Below, one piece after another: positions 47,214-55,650 of a stretch of DNA of 64,000 nucleotides. Position 1 is the first letter of the stretch. Each line of letters begins with the position of its first letter. The DNA lies in the NCBI RefSeq assembly GCF_017876755.1, contig NZ_JAGIOO010000001.1:4635786-4699785 (forward strand), given 5' to 3'. The notes below the pieces were generated by a model that ran no database searches, was not told where the DNA came from, and saw nothing but the letters and a program-made list of their open reading frames with translations. The DNA is from Crossiella equi. GTDB taxonomy: Bacteria > Actinomycetota > Actinomycetes > Mycobacteriales > Pseudonocardiaceae. Both the position numbers and the translations under genes were made by a program.

Positions 47214-50003
47214 GTGGGCCGACACTGGCCGTTGCTGGTGGCCCTGTTCGCGGTCCTGACCGGGCTCCTGCTGCCGGTGCTGCCGGTGCGCGCCGCCGAC
47301 GCGGTGGTGACCTGGCCGAAGGCGGACGGGCCCGCCGAGTCCACGGTCGCGCTGTTCGTGCCGTACCGGCCGCTGCGGGTGCACGTCCAGGTCTCCTGCG
47401 CGGTGCTCGGGCCCGGGGAGACGACGGTGTTCTCGACGTTCAGGCCGCAGGACGCGGACGGCCGCCCGCGCGGACTTTCACTGTCCACTTCGGACGGACG
47501 GCTGCGCGTGGACGCCAACGGTCGGCGGGTGCACGACGGCCCGCTGACCGGCTCCGCCTGCCGGTACGAGGTGCTGGCCGGGGACGGGCGGCTGGTGGTG
47601 CGCCGGGACGGCCTGGAGGTGGCCTCGGCGTCCGGCCAGGTGCCGCAGGTGGCCGCGTTCGCCACCGAGCTGAAACCGGAACCGGGGCAGCTGTCGGCCG
47701 TGGTGCACGCGGACAGCCGCTTCGACACCAGCCCGACCCTGCTGAAGTACCTGGTCCTGGCCCTGTCCGTGCTGCTGGCGCTGGCCTGCGCGGTGGTGCT
47801 CGCGCTGCGCCACCGGCGGCCGCGCACGCCGTGGGCCCGGCCCGGGGCCTGGGACCTCGTGGTGCCGGTGGTGCTCGCCGGGTGGGCGGTGATCGGGCCG
47901 ATGACCACCGACGACGGCTTCTACACCTGGATGGCCCGCAACACCGGGGCGGCCGGGTACGTCGGCAACTACTACCACTGGTTCAACGTGCCGGAGGCTC
48001 CGTTCGGCACGTTGCAGCGCTTCTACGCGGAGTGGGGCTCGGTCTCGGCGACCCCGCTGTGGCTGCGGGTGCCGTCGGTCGTGGCGGGGGTGCTGAGCTG
48101 GTTGCTGCTGCGCGCGGTGCTGCGCCGCCTCGGCGTGGCCGTGCCGGGCTGGCTGCTCGCGGCGGCGTTCCTGTGCTGGTGGCTGCCGCTGGACCTGGGC
48201 GTACGCCCGGAGCCGCAGGTCGCGCTGGCCACCGCGGTCACCGCGTACGCGGCGGTGCGCGCCCGGCTGGACGACCGGCCCGCGTGGCTGGCCCTGGCCG
48301 CGCTGACCGGCGGCATCGCGGTGACGTTCACGCCCAGCGGGCTGCTCGCGCTCGTCCCACCGCTGCTCGTGCTGCCCGCCGTCCTTCGGGGTCTCCCCGG
48401 GCGGGACCGGCTCGTCCTCTGCGCGCTGCTCACCGGCGCGGGCTCGATCGCGCTGCCGCTGGTGTTCGCCGAGGTCAGCCTGGGCACGCTGCTGGAGGCG
48501 ACCGCGGTGCACGGCTGGTACGGCGCGCACTCGCCCTGGTACGCCGAGATCCAGCGCTACCAGGCGCTGCTGGGCGGGGAGGGCGAGCAGGGCAACGCGC
48601 TGCGCCGGGTGCCGGTGCTGCTGGGCCTGGCCGCGCTGGCGCTGGTCGCGATCCTGCGCGTGCGGCACCGGGACGGTTCGCTGACCGGTGCCGCGACCTG
48701 GCCGTACGTGTGGCTGGCGCTGGGGTTCGGCGTGCTCGCGGTGGCGCCGTCGAAGTGGACGCAGCACTTCGGCGCGCTCGCGGTGTTCGGCGCGCTGGCG
48801 CTGGCCTGCGCGTTCGCCGAGCTGCCCCGCTGGCTGGTGCGGGCCCGCGCGGGCTGGCTGCTGCGGCTGGGGGTGCTGCTGGTCGTGGTGCTCGCGCTGG
48901 GTGTGGCCTGGCACGGGCCGAACTGGTGGTGGTCGTACTCGGACCGGGGCATGCCGTTCCGGCACGCCGAGCTGTTCTGGGGCGTGCTGGGCAACCCGCT
49001 GGTGCTGCTGGTGCTCGGGCTGGTCGTGGGCGCGGCCTGGCTCGCCCGCGGTGCGGTGGTGGTCGCGGTGCTGGTGGTGCTCGGGCTGTTCGCCCACACC
49101 GGGATCACGCAGACCTGGCCCCGGTCGGCGTGCGGGCTGGCCGACGCGGTCCGCGTGCGCACCGACCGGGTGCCGCTGCGGGCCGAGGGCACCGCGTCCG
49201 CCCCGGGTTTCCTGCCCGGGCGCGGGTTCCCCGGTGAGTTCCCGGCACCCCCGCTGGCCGGGCCGGTGTGGGGCAGCTTCGCCGACCTGGACCGCGGCAC
49301 CGGGCAGCTGGACTCCGGCTGGCACACCGGCGCGGTCGAACCCGGTGACGTGCTGGTGGTCTCGGCCGCCGGGCGCACCGGGCGGGGCAACGCGCTGCGG
49401 GCCGAGGTCGAGCTGGACGGCACCCGGCGCGAGGTCGTGCTGGACGACGGGCGGGACAGCCCGGAGTGGCGCGACTTCGTGCTGGCCACGGCGAAGTCGG
49501 CGGGTCCGGCGCGGGTGCGGGTGCACGCGGTGGACGGCTCCGTGGGCCGCGGCGGCTGGCTCGCGGTGTCCGCGCCGGGACGCGAGCGCACGCACCCGAT
49601 GGCCGCGGACACCGGCGCGGACGACGGGCCGACGCTCGTGGACTGGCCGATCTCCTTCGCCCTGCCCTGTGCCCGCCCGCCCGTGGTGGCCGCCGGGCTG
49701 GCCGAGCCGCCCGCGCGGGCGCTGCTGGTCACCGAGCACTACGAGGACCCGGCCGCGATCACCCAGGACCCGTTGTGGGGCGGCGCGTTCGGCAACCTGC
49801 GGCGGGTGGCCGAGTACCGGTCGGTGTCGACCCACCTGCCCGGCGAGCCGTGGGGGCGGTTCGTCGACCTGGCCTACGCCTACCGGCTCGGCGGTTACGA
49901 GCTGCGGGTGGACCGCGTGGTCCGGCCCGGCTGGTGGCGCGGGCCGGAGATCGCGAACGAGGACTACACCGGCCGCGTTGACCCCCGTGAGGCGCCCGAA
50001 TGA
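47214..50003 (+). CDS. EmbC-type arabinofuranosyltransferase, copy 1
   Basis: A 929-aa GT-C enzyme that uses decaprenyl-phosphoryl-arabinose to build wall arabinan. An N-terminal helix, a globular beta domain to about residue 180, then about 13 membrane helices, and a C-terminal carbohydrate-binding domain outside (from about 640, TGQLDSGWHTGAVEPGD, later DSPEWRDFV). The catalytic acidic pair lies in GPMTTDDGFYTWMARNTG near residue 240. It is somewhat shorter than mycobacterial EmbA/B/C. The GTG at 47214 follows the epimerase stop by four bases; its own end overlaps copy 2 (ATGA). Confidence 0.92.
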   Translation: MGRHWPLLVALFAVLTGLLLPVLPVRAADAVVTWPKADGPAESTVALFVPYRPLRVHVQVSCAVLGPGETTVFSTFRPQDADGRPRGLSLSTSDGRLRVDANGRRVHDGPLTGSACRYEVLAGDGRLVVRRDGLEVASASGQVPQVAAFATELKPEPGQLSAVVHADSRFDTSPTLLKYLVLALSVLLALACAVVLALRHRRPRTPWARPGAWDLVVPVVLAGWAVIGPMTTDDGFYTWMARNTGAAGYVGNYYHWFNVPEAPFGTLQRFYAEWGSVSATPLWLRVPSVVAGVLSWLLLRAVLRRLGVAVPGWLLAAAFLCWWLPLDLGVRPEPQVALATAVTAYAAVRARLDDRPAWLALAALTGGIAVTFTPSGLLALVPPLLVLPAVLRGLPGRDRLVLCALLTGAGSIALPLVFAEVSLGTLLEATAVHGWYGAHSPWYAEIQRYQALLGGEGEQGNALRRVPVLLGLAALALVAILRVRHRDGSLTGAATWPYVWLALGFGVLAVAPSKWTQHFGALAVFGALALACAFAELPRWLVRARAGWLLRLGVLLVVVLALGVAWHGPNWWWSYSDRGMPFRHAELFWGVLGNPLVLLVLGLVVGAAWLARGAVVVAVLVVLGLFAHTGITQTWPRSACGLADAVRVRTDRVPLRAEGTASAPGFLPGRGFPGEFPAPPLAGPVWGSFADLDRGTGQLDSGWHTGAVEPGDVLVVSAAGRTGRGNALRAEVELDGTRREVVLDDGRDSPEWRDFVLATAKSAGPARVRVHAVDGSVGRGGWLAVSAPGRERTHPMAADTGADDGPTLVDWPISFALPCARPPVVAAGLAEPPARALLVTEHYEDPAAITQDPLWGGAFGNLRRVAEYRSVSTHLPGEPWGRFVDLAYAYRLGGYELRVDRVVRPGWWRGPEIANEDYTGRVDPREAPE

Positions 50004-52900
50004 ACCCGAGAGTGACCACCGCCCTCGTCGTCGCGACCGTCCTCTGTGGACTGCTGTTGCCGTTTGCGCCGGTGGTGGTGCGCGACCCGGTGCTGCACTG
50101 GCCGAAGGACCCGGACCGGCCGGTGTCCAGCCTGGCGCTGCTGGTGCCCTACCGGCCGCTGGGCCTGGACGTGCGGCTGCCGTGCACCGCGCTGCGTCCG
50201 GCCGTCGCGGACACCCCGGTGTTCGCCACGCACCGCCCGGACGACGCGGAGGGCGCCGCGCGCGGGCTGACCGTGCTGGCCGGGGCGGGTTCGGTGCGGG
50301 TCAGCTCGGACGGCCGGGCGCTGTGGCGGGGCGAGGTGCCCGCCGGGGCGTGCGTGCTGGCGGTGCGGGCGAGCACCACCGAGACCGTGGTGGAGCTGGA
50401 CGGCAGGCGACTGGCCGCGGTGGCCGGGGACCCGCCGCAGGTCAGCGCCTTCGCCACCGCGCTCCCGTCTGAGGCGGCGCGGGGTGTGGCGGCCGTGGTG
50501 CGCACGGACGCCCGGTACGAGAGCTCGCCCGCGCTGCTCAAGCTCGTGCTGATCGGGCTGCTGGTGCTGCTCGTCGGGGCCTGCCTGGTGCGGCTGTGGC
50601 GCGACGACCCGCGCCGCCACCGCCGCTGGGTGCCGCGTCGGCCGGTGCTGCTGGACGCCGGGGTGCTGCTGGTGCTGGCCGCCTGGGGCGTGGGCGGGCC
50701 GATGACCGACGACGACGGCTTCTACACCGCGATGGCCCGCGCGGCGGCGGACACCGGGTACGTGGGCAACTACTTCCACTGGTTCAACGCCTCCGAGGCG
50801 CCGTTCACGCTGCTCCAGCACCTGCTCACGCCGTGGGTGCTGGTGAGCCAGGCGCCGGTGTGGCTGCGGCTGCCGTCGGTGCTGGCCGCGTTCGCCACCT
50901 GGCTGGTGCTCAGCCGGGGCGTGCTGCCCAGGCTGACCGGGAATCCGTCACGGCCGCTGCTCGCCCTGGTGTTGCTGGCGTGGGTGCTGCCGTTCGGCAT
51001 CGGCGTGCGGCCGGAGCCGTGGGTGGCGCTGGGCAGCGCGGCGGTGCTGGCCCTGGTGCTGCGCGCGCTGGCGCACGGGCGGGTGTTCCCGCTGGGCGTG
51101 GCCGCCGCGCTGGCCGGGGTGTGCGCGGCGGTGACGCCGAGCGGGCTGGTGGCGTTCACGCCGTTCCTGGGGCTGGCGCGGCCGCTGCTGCGGCTGGTGA
51201 AGCCCCGGGGCACCGGCTGGCTGGTGGTGGCCTGCGCGAGCACCGGGCTGCTCGCGGTGTTCGCCGACACCAGCCTCGGCGCGCTGCTGGAGGCCACGCG
51301 GGTGCACGCGGAGATCGGACCCGCGCTGCACTGGTACGAGGAGATCGTCCGGTACTTCTTCCTGCTGGACGAGGGCAGCATGGCCGGGTTCGCGCGGCGG
51401 CTGCCGGTGCTGGTGGCGCTCGGGCTGCTGGTGGTGCTGCCGGTGCTGCGGCTCCGGATCGGCAACCGGGCCACCTCGGCCTCGCCCCCGCTGGCGGGCG
51501 CGGTCGGCCCGGCCGTGGCGCTGGCGGCGGCCCTGGGGCTGCTGTGGCTGGCGCCGTCGAAGTGGACACACCACTTCGCCTCGCTGACCGCGCTGGGCAC
51601 CGTGGTCACCGTGCTGGTGCTGGCCGAGCTGCCCGCCGCGCTGCGCCTGGCCGGGTACCGCAAGCCGATGCGGCTGCTGCTGGCCGGTGGCTGCGCGGTG
51701 CTGGTCGCGCTGGCGCTGGCCGGGCCGAACTCCTGGTACGGCTACTCGCAGCTGGGCGTGGACCCGCGGCTGCCCGCCGTGCTGGCCAACCCGCTGCTGT
51801 GGCTGGCCGCTGGCCTGGCGGTGGCGGCCTGGCGGCGGGACCTGGTGCCCGCGCCGAGGGCGATCCTGGTGCTGGGCCTGGTCACCGGCCTGGTGCTGAC
51901 CACGGGCACGTTCGCGCTGGCCACCTGGCGGCTGCGGGACTCGTGGTCGATGGCCAAGGAGAACGTGCGGCACGTGCTCGGTACGAGCTGCGGCATGGCC
52001 GATGAGGTGCACACGCTGGCCTACCAGCCGCTGCCCGCCCTGACCCGCAGCCCTTCCCCCGGCGGCGCCCCGTCCCCGGCCCCGGAGGAGCAGCCGGTGT
52101 GGGGCACGTTCGGGCGCCTGGGCGGCCCGGGCCACGAGTGGTTCACCGGCGAGGTGCTGACGCCCTGGTACTCGCTCTCCGGCGGCGGCACGGTGGCGGT
52201 GCAGCTGTCGGGCAGGCTCAACGGCGGCAACACGGCCACGGTGCAGTTCGGCCAGGCGGGCAAGGTCCAGTCCGAGCACACCCTCACCGACGTGCTGGAC
52301 AGCCCGGACTGGCGCGAGTTCGCCGTACGGCCCCCGGACGGCGCCACGCAGGTGCGCGTACGGCTGGCCGACGGCACGGTGGGCGCGGGCGGCTGGCTGG
52401 CCACCACCCCACCGCGCCTGCGCACGGCCAGCCCGCTGCTGGCCCTGCTGGGCACGGACCGCCCGGTCCTGGTCGACTGGCAGGTCTCGGTGGCCTTCCC
52501 CTGCCTGCGGGCCCCGCGCATCAGCAACGGCGTGACCGAGGCCCCGGAGTACGTGGTGGTCCCGCGCGTCCGCGACCAGTGCAAGCGCTACGGCGCGGCC
52601 TGCCTGCCCTTCGGCGTCCCGGGCATCGCCCGCGAGGAACCCCAGGGCGGCTCCTTCTGGCCCGCCCACCAGGCCGCCGCGGCTCGCCCGGAGCTGCCAA
52701 CCGACTTCCCTGGCCTGCCGGAACGCAGCCGCCGCATGGGCGACAACTGGGGCGCCCTGATCCGCTACGACTACCCGTTCGGCAGCGACGGCTACCGGAC
52801 CGAGGTCGGTGAGCGCGGGCTGTTCGGGTGGGAGTGGGGCTACCGGCAGCCCATCGTGCCGTCGATCGAGAAGCGGCGTGAGGAGTACGCGGTGGGCTAA
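50000..52900 (+). CDS. EmbC-type arabinofuranosyltransferase, copy 2
   Basis: A 966-aa paralogue of copy 1 with the same order: N-terminal helix, beta domain beginning VLHWPKDPDRPVSSLALLVP, membrane core with GPMTDDDGFYTAMARAAADT (catalytic Asp pair), and C-terminal binding domain with DSPDWREFAVRPPDGATQV. The two copies probably form the working pair here instead of the EmbA-EmbB-EmbC trio of mycobacteria. Its TAA stop overlaps the TAG of the converging ATPase gene (52897-52900). Confidence 0.92.
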   Translation: MNPRVTTALVVATVLCGLLLPFAPVVVRDPVLHWPKDPDRPVSSLALLVPYRPLGLDVRLPCTALRPAVADTPVFATHRPDDAEGAARGLTVLAGAGSVRVSSDGRALWRGEVPAGACVLAVRASTTETVVELDGRRLAAVAGDPPQVSAFATALPSEAARGVAAVVRTDARYESSPALLKLVLIGLLVLLVGACLVRLWRDDPRRHRRWVPRRPVLLDAGVLLVLAAWGVGGPMTDDDGFYTAMARAAADTGYVGNYFHWFNASEAPFTLLQHLLTPWVLVSQAPVWLRLPSVLAAFATWLVLSRGVLPRLTGNPSRPLLALVLLAWVLPFGIGVRPEPWVALGSAAVLALVLRALAHGRVFPLGVAAALAGVCAAVTPSGLVAFTPFLGLARPLLRLVKPRGTGWLVVACASTGLLAVFADTSLGALLEATRVHAEIGPALHWYEEIVRYFFLLDEGSMAGFARRLPVLVALGLLVVLPVLRLRIGNRATSASPPLAGAVGPAVALAAALGLLWLAPSKWTHHFASLTALGTVVTVLVLAELPAALRLAGYRKPMRLLLAGGCAVLVALALAGPNSWYGYSQLGVDPRLPAVLANPLLWLAAGLAVAAWRRDLVPAPRAILVLGLVTGLVLTTGTFALATWRLRDSWSMAKENVRHVLGTSCGMADEVHTLAYQPLPALTRSPSPGGAPSPAPEEQPVWGTFGRLGGPGHEWFTGEVLTPWYSLSGGGTVAVQLSGRLNGGNTATVQFGQAGKVQSEHTLTDVLDSPDWREFAVRPPDGATQVRVRLADGTVGAGGWLATTPPRLRTASPLLALLGTDRPVLVDWQVSVAFPCLRAPRISNGVTEAPEYVVVPRVRDQCKRYGAACLPFGVPGIAREEPQGGSFWPAHQAAAARPELPTDFPGLPERSRRMGDNWGALIRYDYPFGSDGYRTEVGERGLFGWEWGYRQPIVPSIEKRREEYAVG

Positions 52901-54132
52901 CTCCAGATGGTGCTGATCGGGGCGGCCGTGATGCGGTCGCCCATCGGGAAGATGCGCGGGCCGGTGTGCAGGACCAGGCCGTGCACGAACTGCTCGCCCA
53001 GTTGGTCGCGCAGCCAGGCCAGGTGCTTGGCCGCGCCCGGGCCGGGGTCGGCGGAGGCCTTGATCTCGATGGCGACGACCCGGCGGGCGTCCAGCTCCAC
53101 GATGAGGTCCACCTCGTGCCTGCCGCCCTGGTCCCGCAGGTGGTACAGCCTGGGCTCGCAGTCGAGCAGTGGCAGCTCCGCGCGCAGCTGGTTGAAGACG
53201 AAGGTGTCCAGGAAGCGGCCGAGCAGGTCGCCGTCGCGGAGGAAGTCCTCCTCGGCGAAACCCCCCGCGGCCGACAGCAGCCCGGTGTCCAGCACGTACC
53301 GCTTGGGGGTGCGGACCAGCCGGTGCAGGCGGTTGGAGTGCCAGGACGGCACCGAGGTGGTGACGAACAGGTTGGCCAGCAGGTGGTCGTAGGCCGTGGC
53401 GGTCTTCCGGTCGACCCCGGCGGCCTGGAACAGGCTCTGGTCGGTCGGCTGCCCCGCCGTGTTCAGCGCGTAGGCCTCGAAGTAGCGGTGGAGCAGGTGC
53501 GGGTCCCTGGGCACGTCGACCTGGGTGAGGTCCCGGGTGAAGAGCTGGCCGAGGTAGCTCCGCGCCCACCGGCGCCTGCCCCTGGGGGTGAGGTGCAGCG
53601 CGGACTCCGGGAACCCGCCCTGGAGCGCCACCTGGACGTAGGCGCGCAGGTCGACCGGCGTCTCCGGGAGCCGGAGCCCAGCCGCGCCGGAGGTGGCCAC
53701 GCGTTCGAGGAACGGGGTCTGGTCGACCACGCCCACCAGCTCGCGGGTGGTCAGCCCGGCCATGTCCACCCGCACCAGCCGTCCGGTGCCCGGCCAGGTC
53801 TGGTCCTCCAGGTCGGCGTGCACCGAGCCGGTGATGAGGAAGCGGCCCGGGCGGCGCTCGGTGTCCACGGCCCGCTTCACGGCGGCGAGCACGGACGGCA
53901 CGAGTTGCCACTCGTCGATCAGCACCGGCTCCGGCAACCCCCGGAGCACCGAGTCCGGGTCGGCGGCCAGTGCGGCGGCCTCGCCCGGCCGGTCGAGCCG
54001 GAGCACGGTGCGGGCGTACTCGGCGGCAGTAGTGGTCTTGCCAACTCCTCGGGGGCCCAGGACGAGCAGCGCCGGGAACTCGCCGAGCAAGTCCCTGAGC
54101 AGCGGGTCCACTAGCCGAGGAAGGTATCCCAC
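52897..54132 (-). CDS. AAA ATPase with DUF4143 domain
   Basis: A 411-aa P-loop protein. Walker A is GPRGVGKTTTAAEYA (about residues 27-41), Walker B is EPVLIDEWQLVP, a sensor follows in GRFLITGSVHADL, and the C-terminal DUF4143 part has TGLLSAAGG and HEVDLIVELD, where E-x-D/K (…ELDARRVVAIEIKAS) resembles a nuclease-like core. These ATPases are common accessory genes of unknown role. It sits alone between the emb genes and ubiA. The start is a GTG at 54132. Nearby A/T-rich DNA at 54140-54230 contrasts with the region and may mark its insertion. Confidence 0.82.
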   Translation of the reverse strand: MGYLPRLVDPLLRDLLGEFPALLVLGPRGVGKTTTAAEYARTVLRLDRPGEAAALAADPDSVLRGLPEPVLIDEWQLVPSVLAAVKRAVDTERRPGRFLITGSVHADLEDQTWPGTGRLVRVDMAGLTTRELVGVVDQTPFLERVATSGAAGLRLPETPVDLRAYVQVALQGGFPESALHLTPRGRRRWARSYLGQLFTRDLTQVDVPRDPHLLHRYFEAYALNTAGQPTDQSLFQAAGVDRKTATAYDHLLANLFVTTSVPSWHSNRLHRLVRTPKRYVLDTGLLSAAGGFAEEDFLRDGDLLGRFLDTFVFNQLRAELPLLDCEPRLYHLRDQGGRHEVDLIVELDARRVVAIEIKASADPGPGAAKHLAWLRDQLGEQFVHGLVLHTGPRIFPMGDRITAAPISTIWS

Positions 54133-54229
54133 CCTGCCAAGATACCAGTTTTACACAGGACCCGATCCTGTTTTCACGCGCCTGCTAGTCCCGCTTTCAC
54201 ACATTGATCAATCCCACTTCTACACAAGA

Positions 54230-55141
54230 TCAACCCGAGTACACCGCGAGTCCCAGGGCCAGGGCCCAGAGCAGGCCCAGGGTTTGGAGGGGGTGGTCGG
54301 AGAGGATGAGGTCCTCCGGGGCGCCCGCGTTGCCGCCGTCGACGTCGACGGCATAGCGGAGCACGGCCATGACGAAGGGGACCATGGACAGGACCGCCCA
54401 GACGGTGTGGGTGTCCGAGCGGATCTCGAAGGCCCACAGTCCGTAGGTCATGATCAGGACCGTGGCCGAGGTGCCCCAGACGAAGCGCAGGTAGGACGTG
54501 GAGTAGCGGTCCAGGGCACGGCGGATCTGGGCGCCCGTGCGTTCGGTGTAGCGGAGCTCGGCGTAGCGCTTGCCCGCGACCATGAACAGGGAGCCGAAGG
54601 CCGCGGCCAGCAGGAACCACTGGGACAGGACGATGCCCGCCGCCGCGCCGCCCGCGATGGCGCGCAGCAGGAAGCCGCTGGCCACGATGCACAGGTCGAT
54701 GACCGGCTGGTGCTTCAGGCCAAAGCAGTAGGCCAGCTGGACGGCCAGGTAGACGCCCACGACCGCGGTCAGGTCCAGGCTCGCCTGGGTGGCCGTGGCC
54801 AGGGCGCCCACCAGCAGCAGCGCCGCCGCGGTCAGGGCGGTGCGTGGGGTGACCAGGCCAGCCGCGATCGGGCGGTGGCACTTCACCGGGTGCGCGCGGT
54901 CGGCCTCGACGTCCCGCACGTCGTTGACCAGGTAGATCGCCGAGCCCGCCAGGCAGAACGCGAGGAAGGCCAGGCCCGCCGAGCCCAGCACCCGGGGGTC
55001 GGTGATCGTGCCGCTGGCGAACGGGGCGGCCAGCACCAGCACGTTCTTGACCCACTGGCGCGGCCGCAACGCGCGCACCAGGCCCCGGAGCCGGACGCGC
55101 AGGCCCAGGACCGGGGGCGGGGCGAGCGCGGGGGCGCTCAC
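54230..55141 (-). CDS. ubiA: decaprenyl-phosphate phosphoribosyltransferase (UbiA family)
   Basis: A 303-aa membrane prenyltransferase that joins PRPP to decaprenyl phosphate, the first step to the arabinose donor. The first Asp-rich motif is NDVRDVEADRAHPVKCHRP, and the second Asp region lies near residues 190-200. Nine helices are predicted. Length equals M. tuberculosis Rv3806c. The GTG at 55141 overlaps the PAP2 stop by four bases (GTGA); the long open frame upstream is not part of it. Confidence 0.92.
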   Translation of the reverse strand: MSAPALAPPPVLGLRVRLRGLVRALRPRQWVKNVLVLAAPFASGTITDPRVLGSAGLAFLAFCLAGSAIYLVNDVRDVEADRAHPVKCHRPIAAGLVTPRTALTAAALLLVGALATATQASLDLTAVVGVYLAVQLAYCFGLKHQPVIDLCIVASGFLLRAIAGGAAAGIVLSQWFLLAAAFGSLFMVAGKRYAELRYTERTGAQIRRALDRYSTSYLRFVWGTSATVLIMTYGLWAFEIRSDTHTVWAVLSMVPFVMAVLRYAVDVDGGNAGAPEDLILSDHPLQTLGLLWALALGLAVYSG

Positions 55142-55650
55142 GGGAGCAGCCCCATGGCCTTGCGCACCCCGGCGCCCACGGCGGCACCGAGCGCGGCGCC
55201 CGCGACCACGTCGCTGGGGTAGTGCACGCCCAGGACCAGGCGGCTCAGCGCCATCGGCGGGACCAGCGCGGACAGCAGCACCGGGGTGGCCCTGCGCCCG
55301 GCCAGGCCGCCCAGCAGCACGGCGGCGGCCGCGGTGCTGGTGGCGTGCGCGGACGGGAAGCTGAGCCCGCTGGGCGTGCCGGTGCGCACCTGCACGGCCG
55401 GGTGGTGCGGCCGGGGCCTGCGCACGAGGTGCTTCACCCCGACCGAGGTGGCGTGCGCGGCGGCCACCCCGGCGGTCGCGGCCAGCCAGCGGCGGCGGCG
55501 CTTCGGGTCGAGGGCGGCGCCGGCCGCGCCCACGGCCAGCCAGCCCGCCGCGTGCTCGCCGAACAGCGAGACCGCCTTGGCCGAGCGGATGACGCGGGGA
55601 TCGTCGAGCACCCGCTGGAGGCCGCCGAGCAGCGCGGCCTCCAGCCTCAC
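55138..55650 (-). CDS. PAP2 phosphatase (decaprenylphosphoryl-ribose-5-phosphate phosphatase type)
   Basis: A 170-aa membrane phosphatase. The three PAP2 motifs are complete: KHLVRRPRP, FPSAHATS and SRLVLGVHYPSD. Its M. tuberculosis counterpart Rv3807c lies in the same place next to ubiA and is thought to remove the 5-phosphate from the UbiA product. The GTG at 55650 overlaps the end of the GlfT2 gene (GTGA), so galactan and arabinan steps are co-translated. Confidence 0.9.
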   Translation of the reverse strand: MRLEAALLGGLQRVLDDPRVIRSAKAVSLFGEHAAGWLAVGAAGAALDPKRRRRWLAATAGVAAAHATSVGVKHLVRRPRPHHPAVQVRTGTPSGLSFPSAHATSTAAAAVLLGGLAGRRATPVLLSALVPPMALSRLVLGVHYPSDVVAGAALGAAVGAGVRKAMGLLP

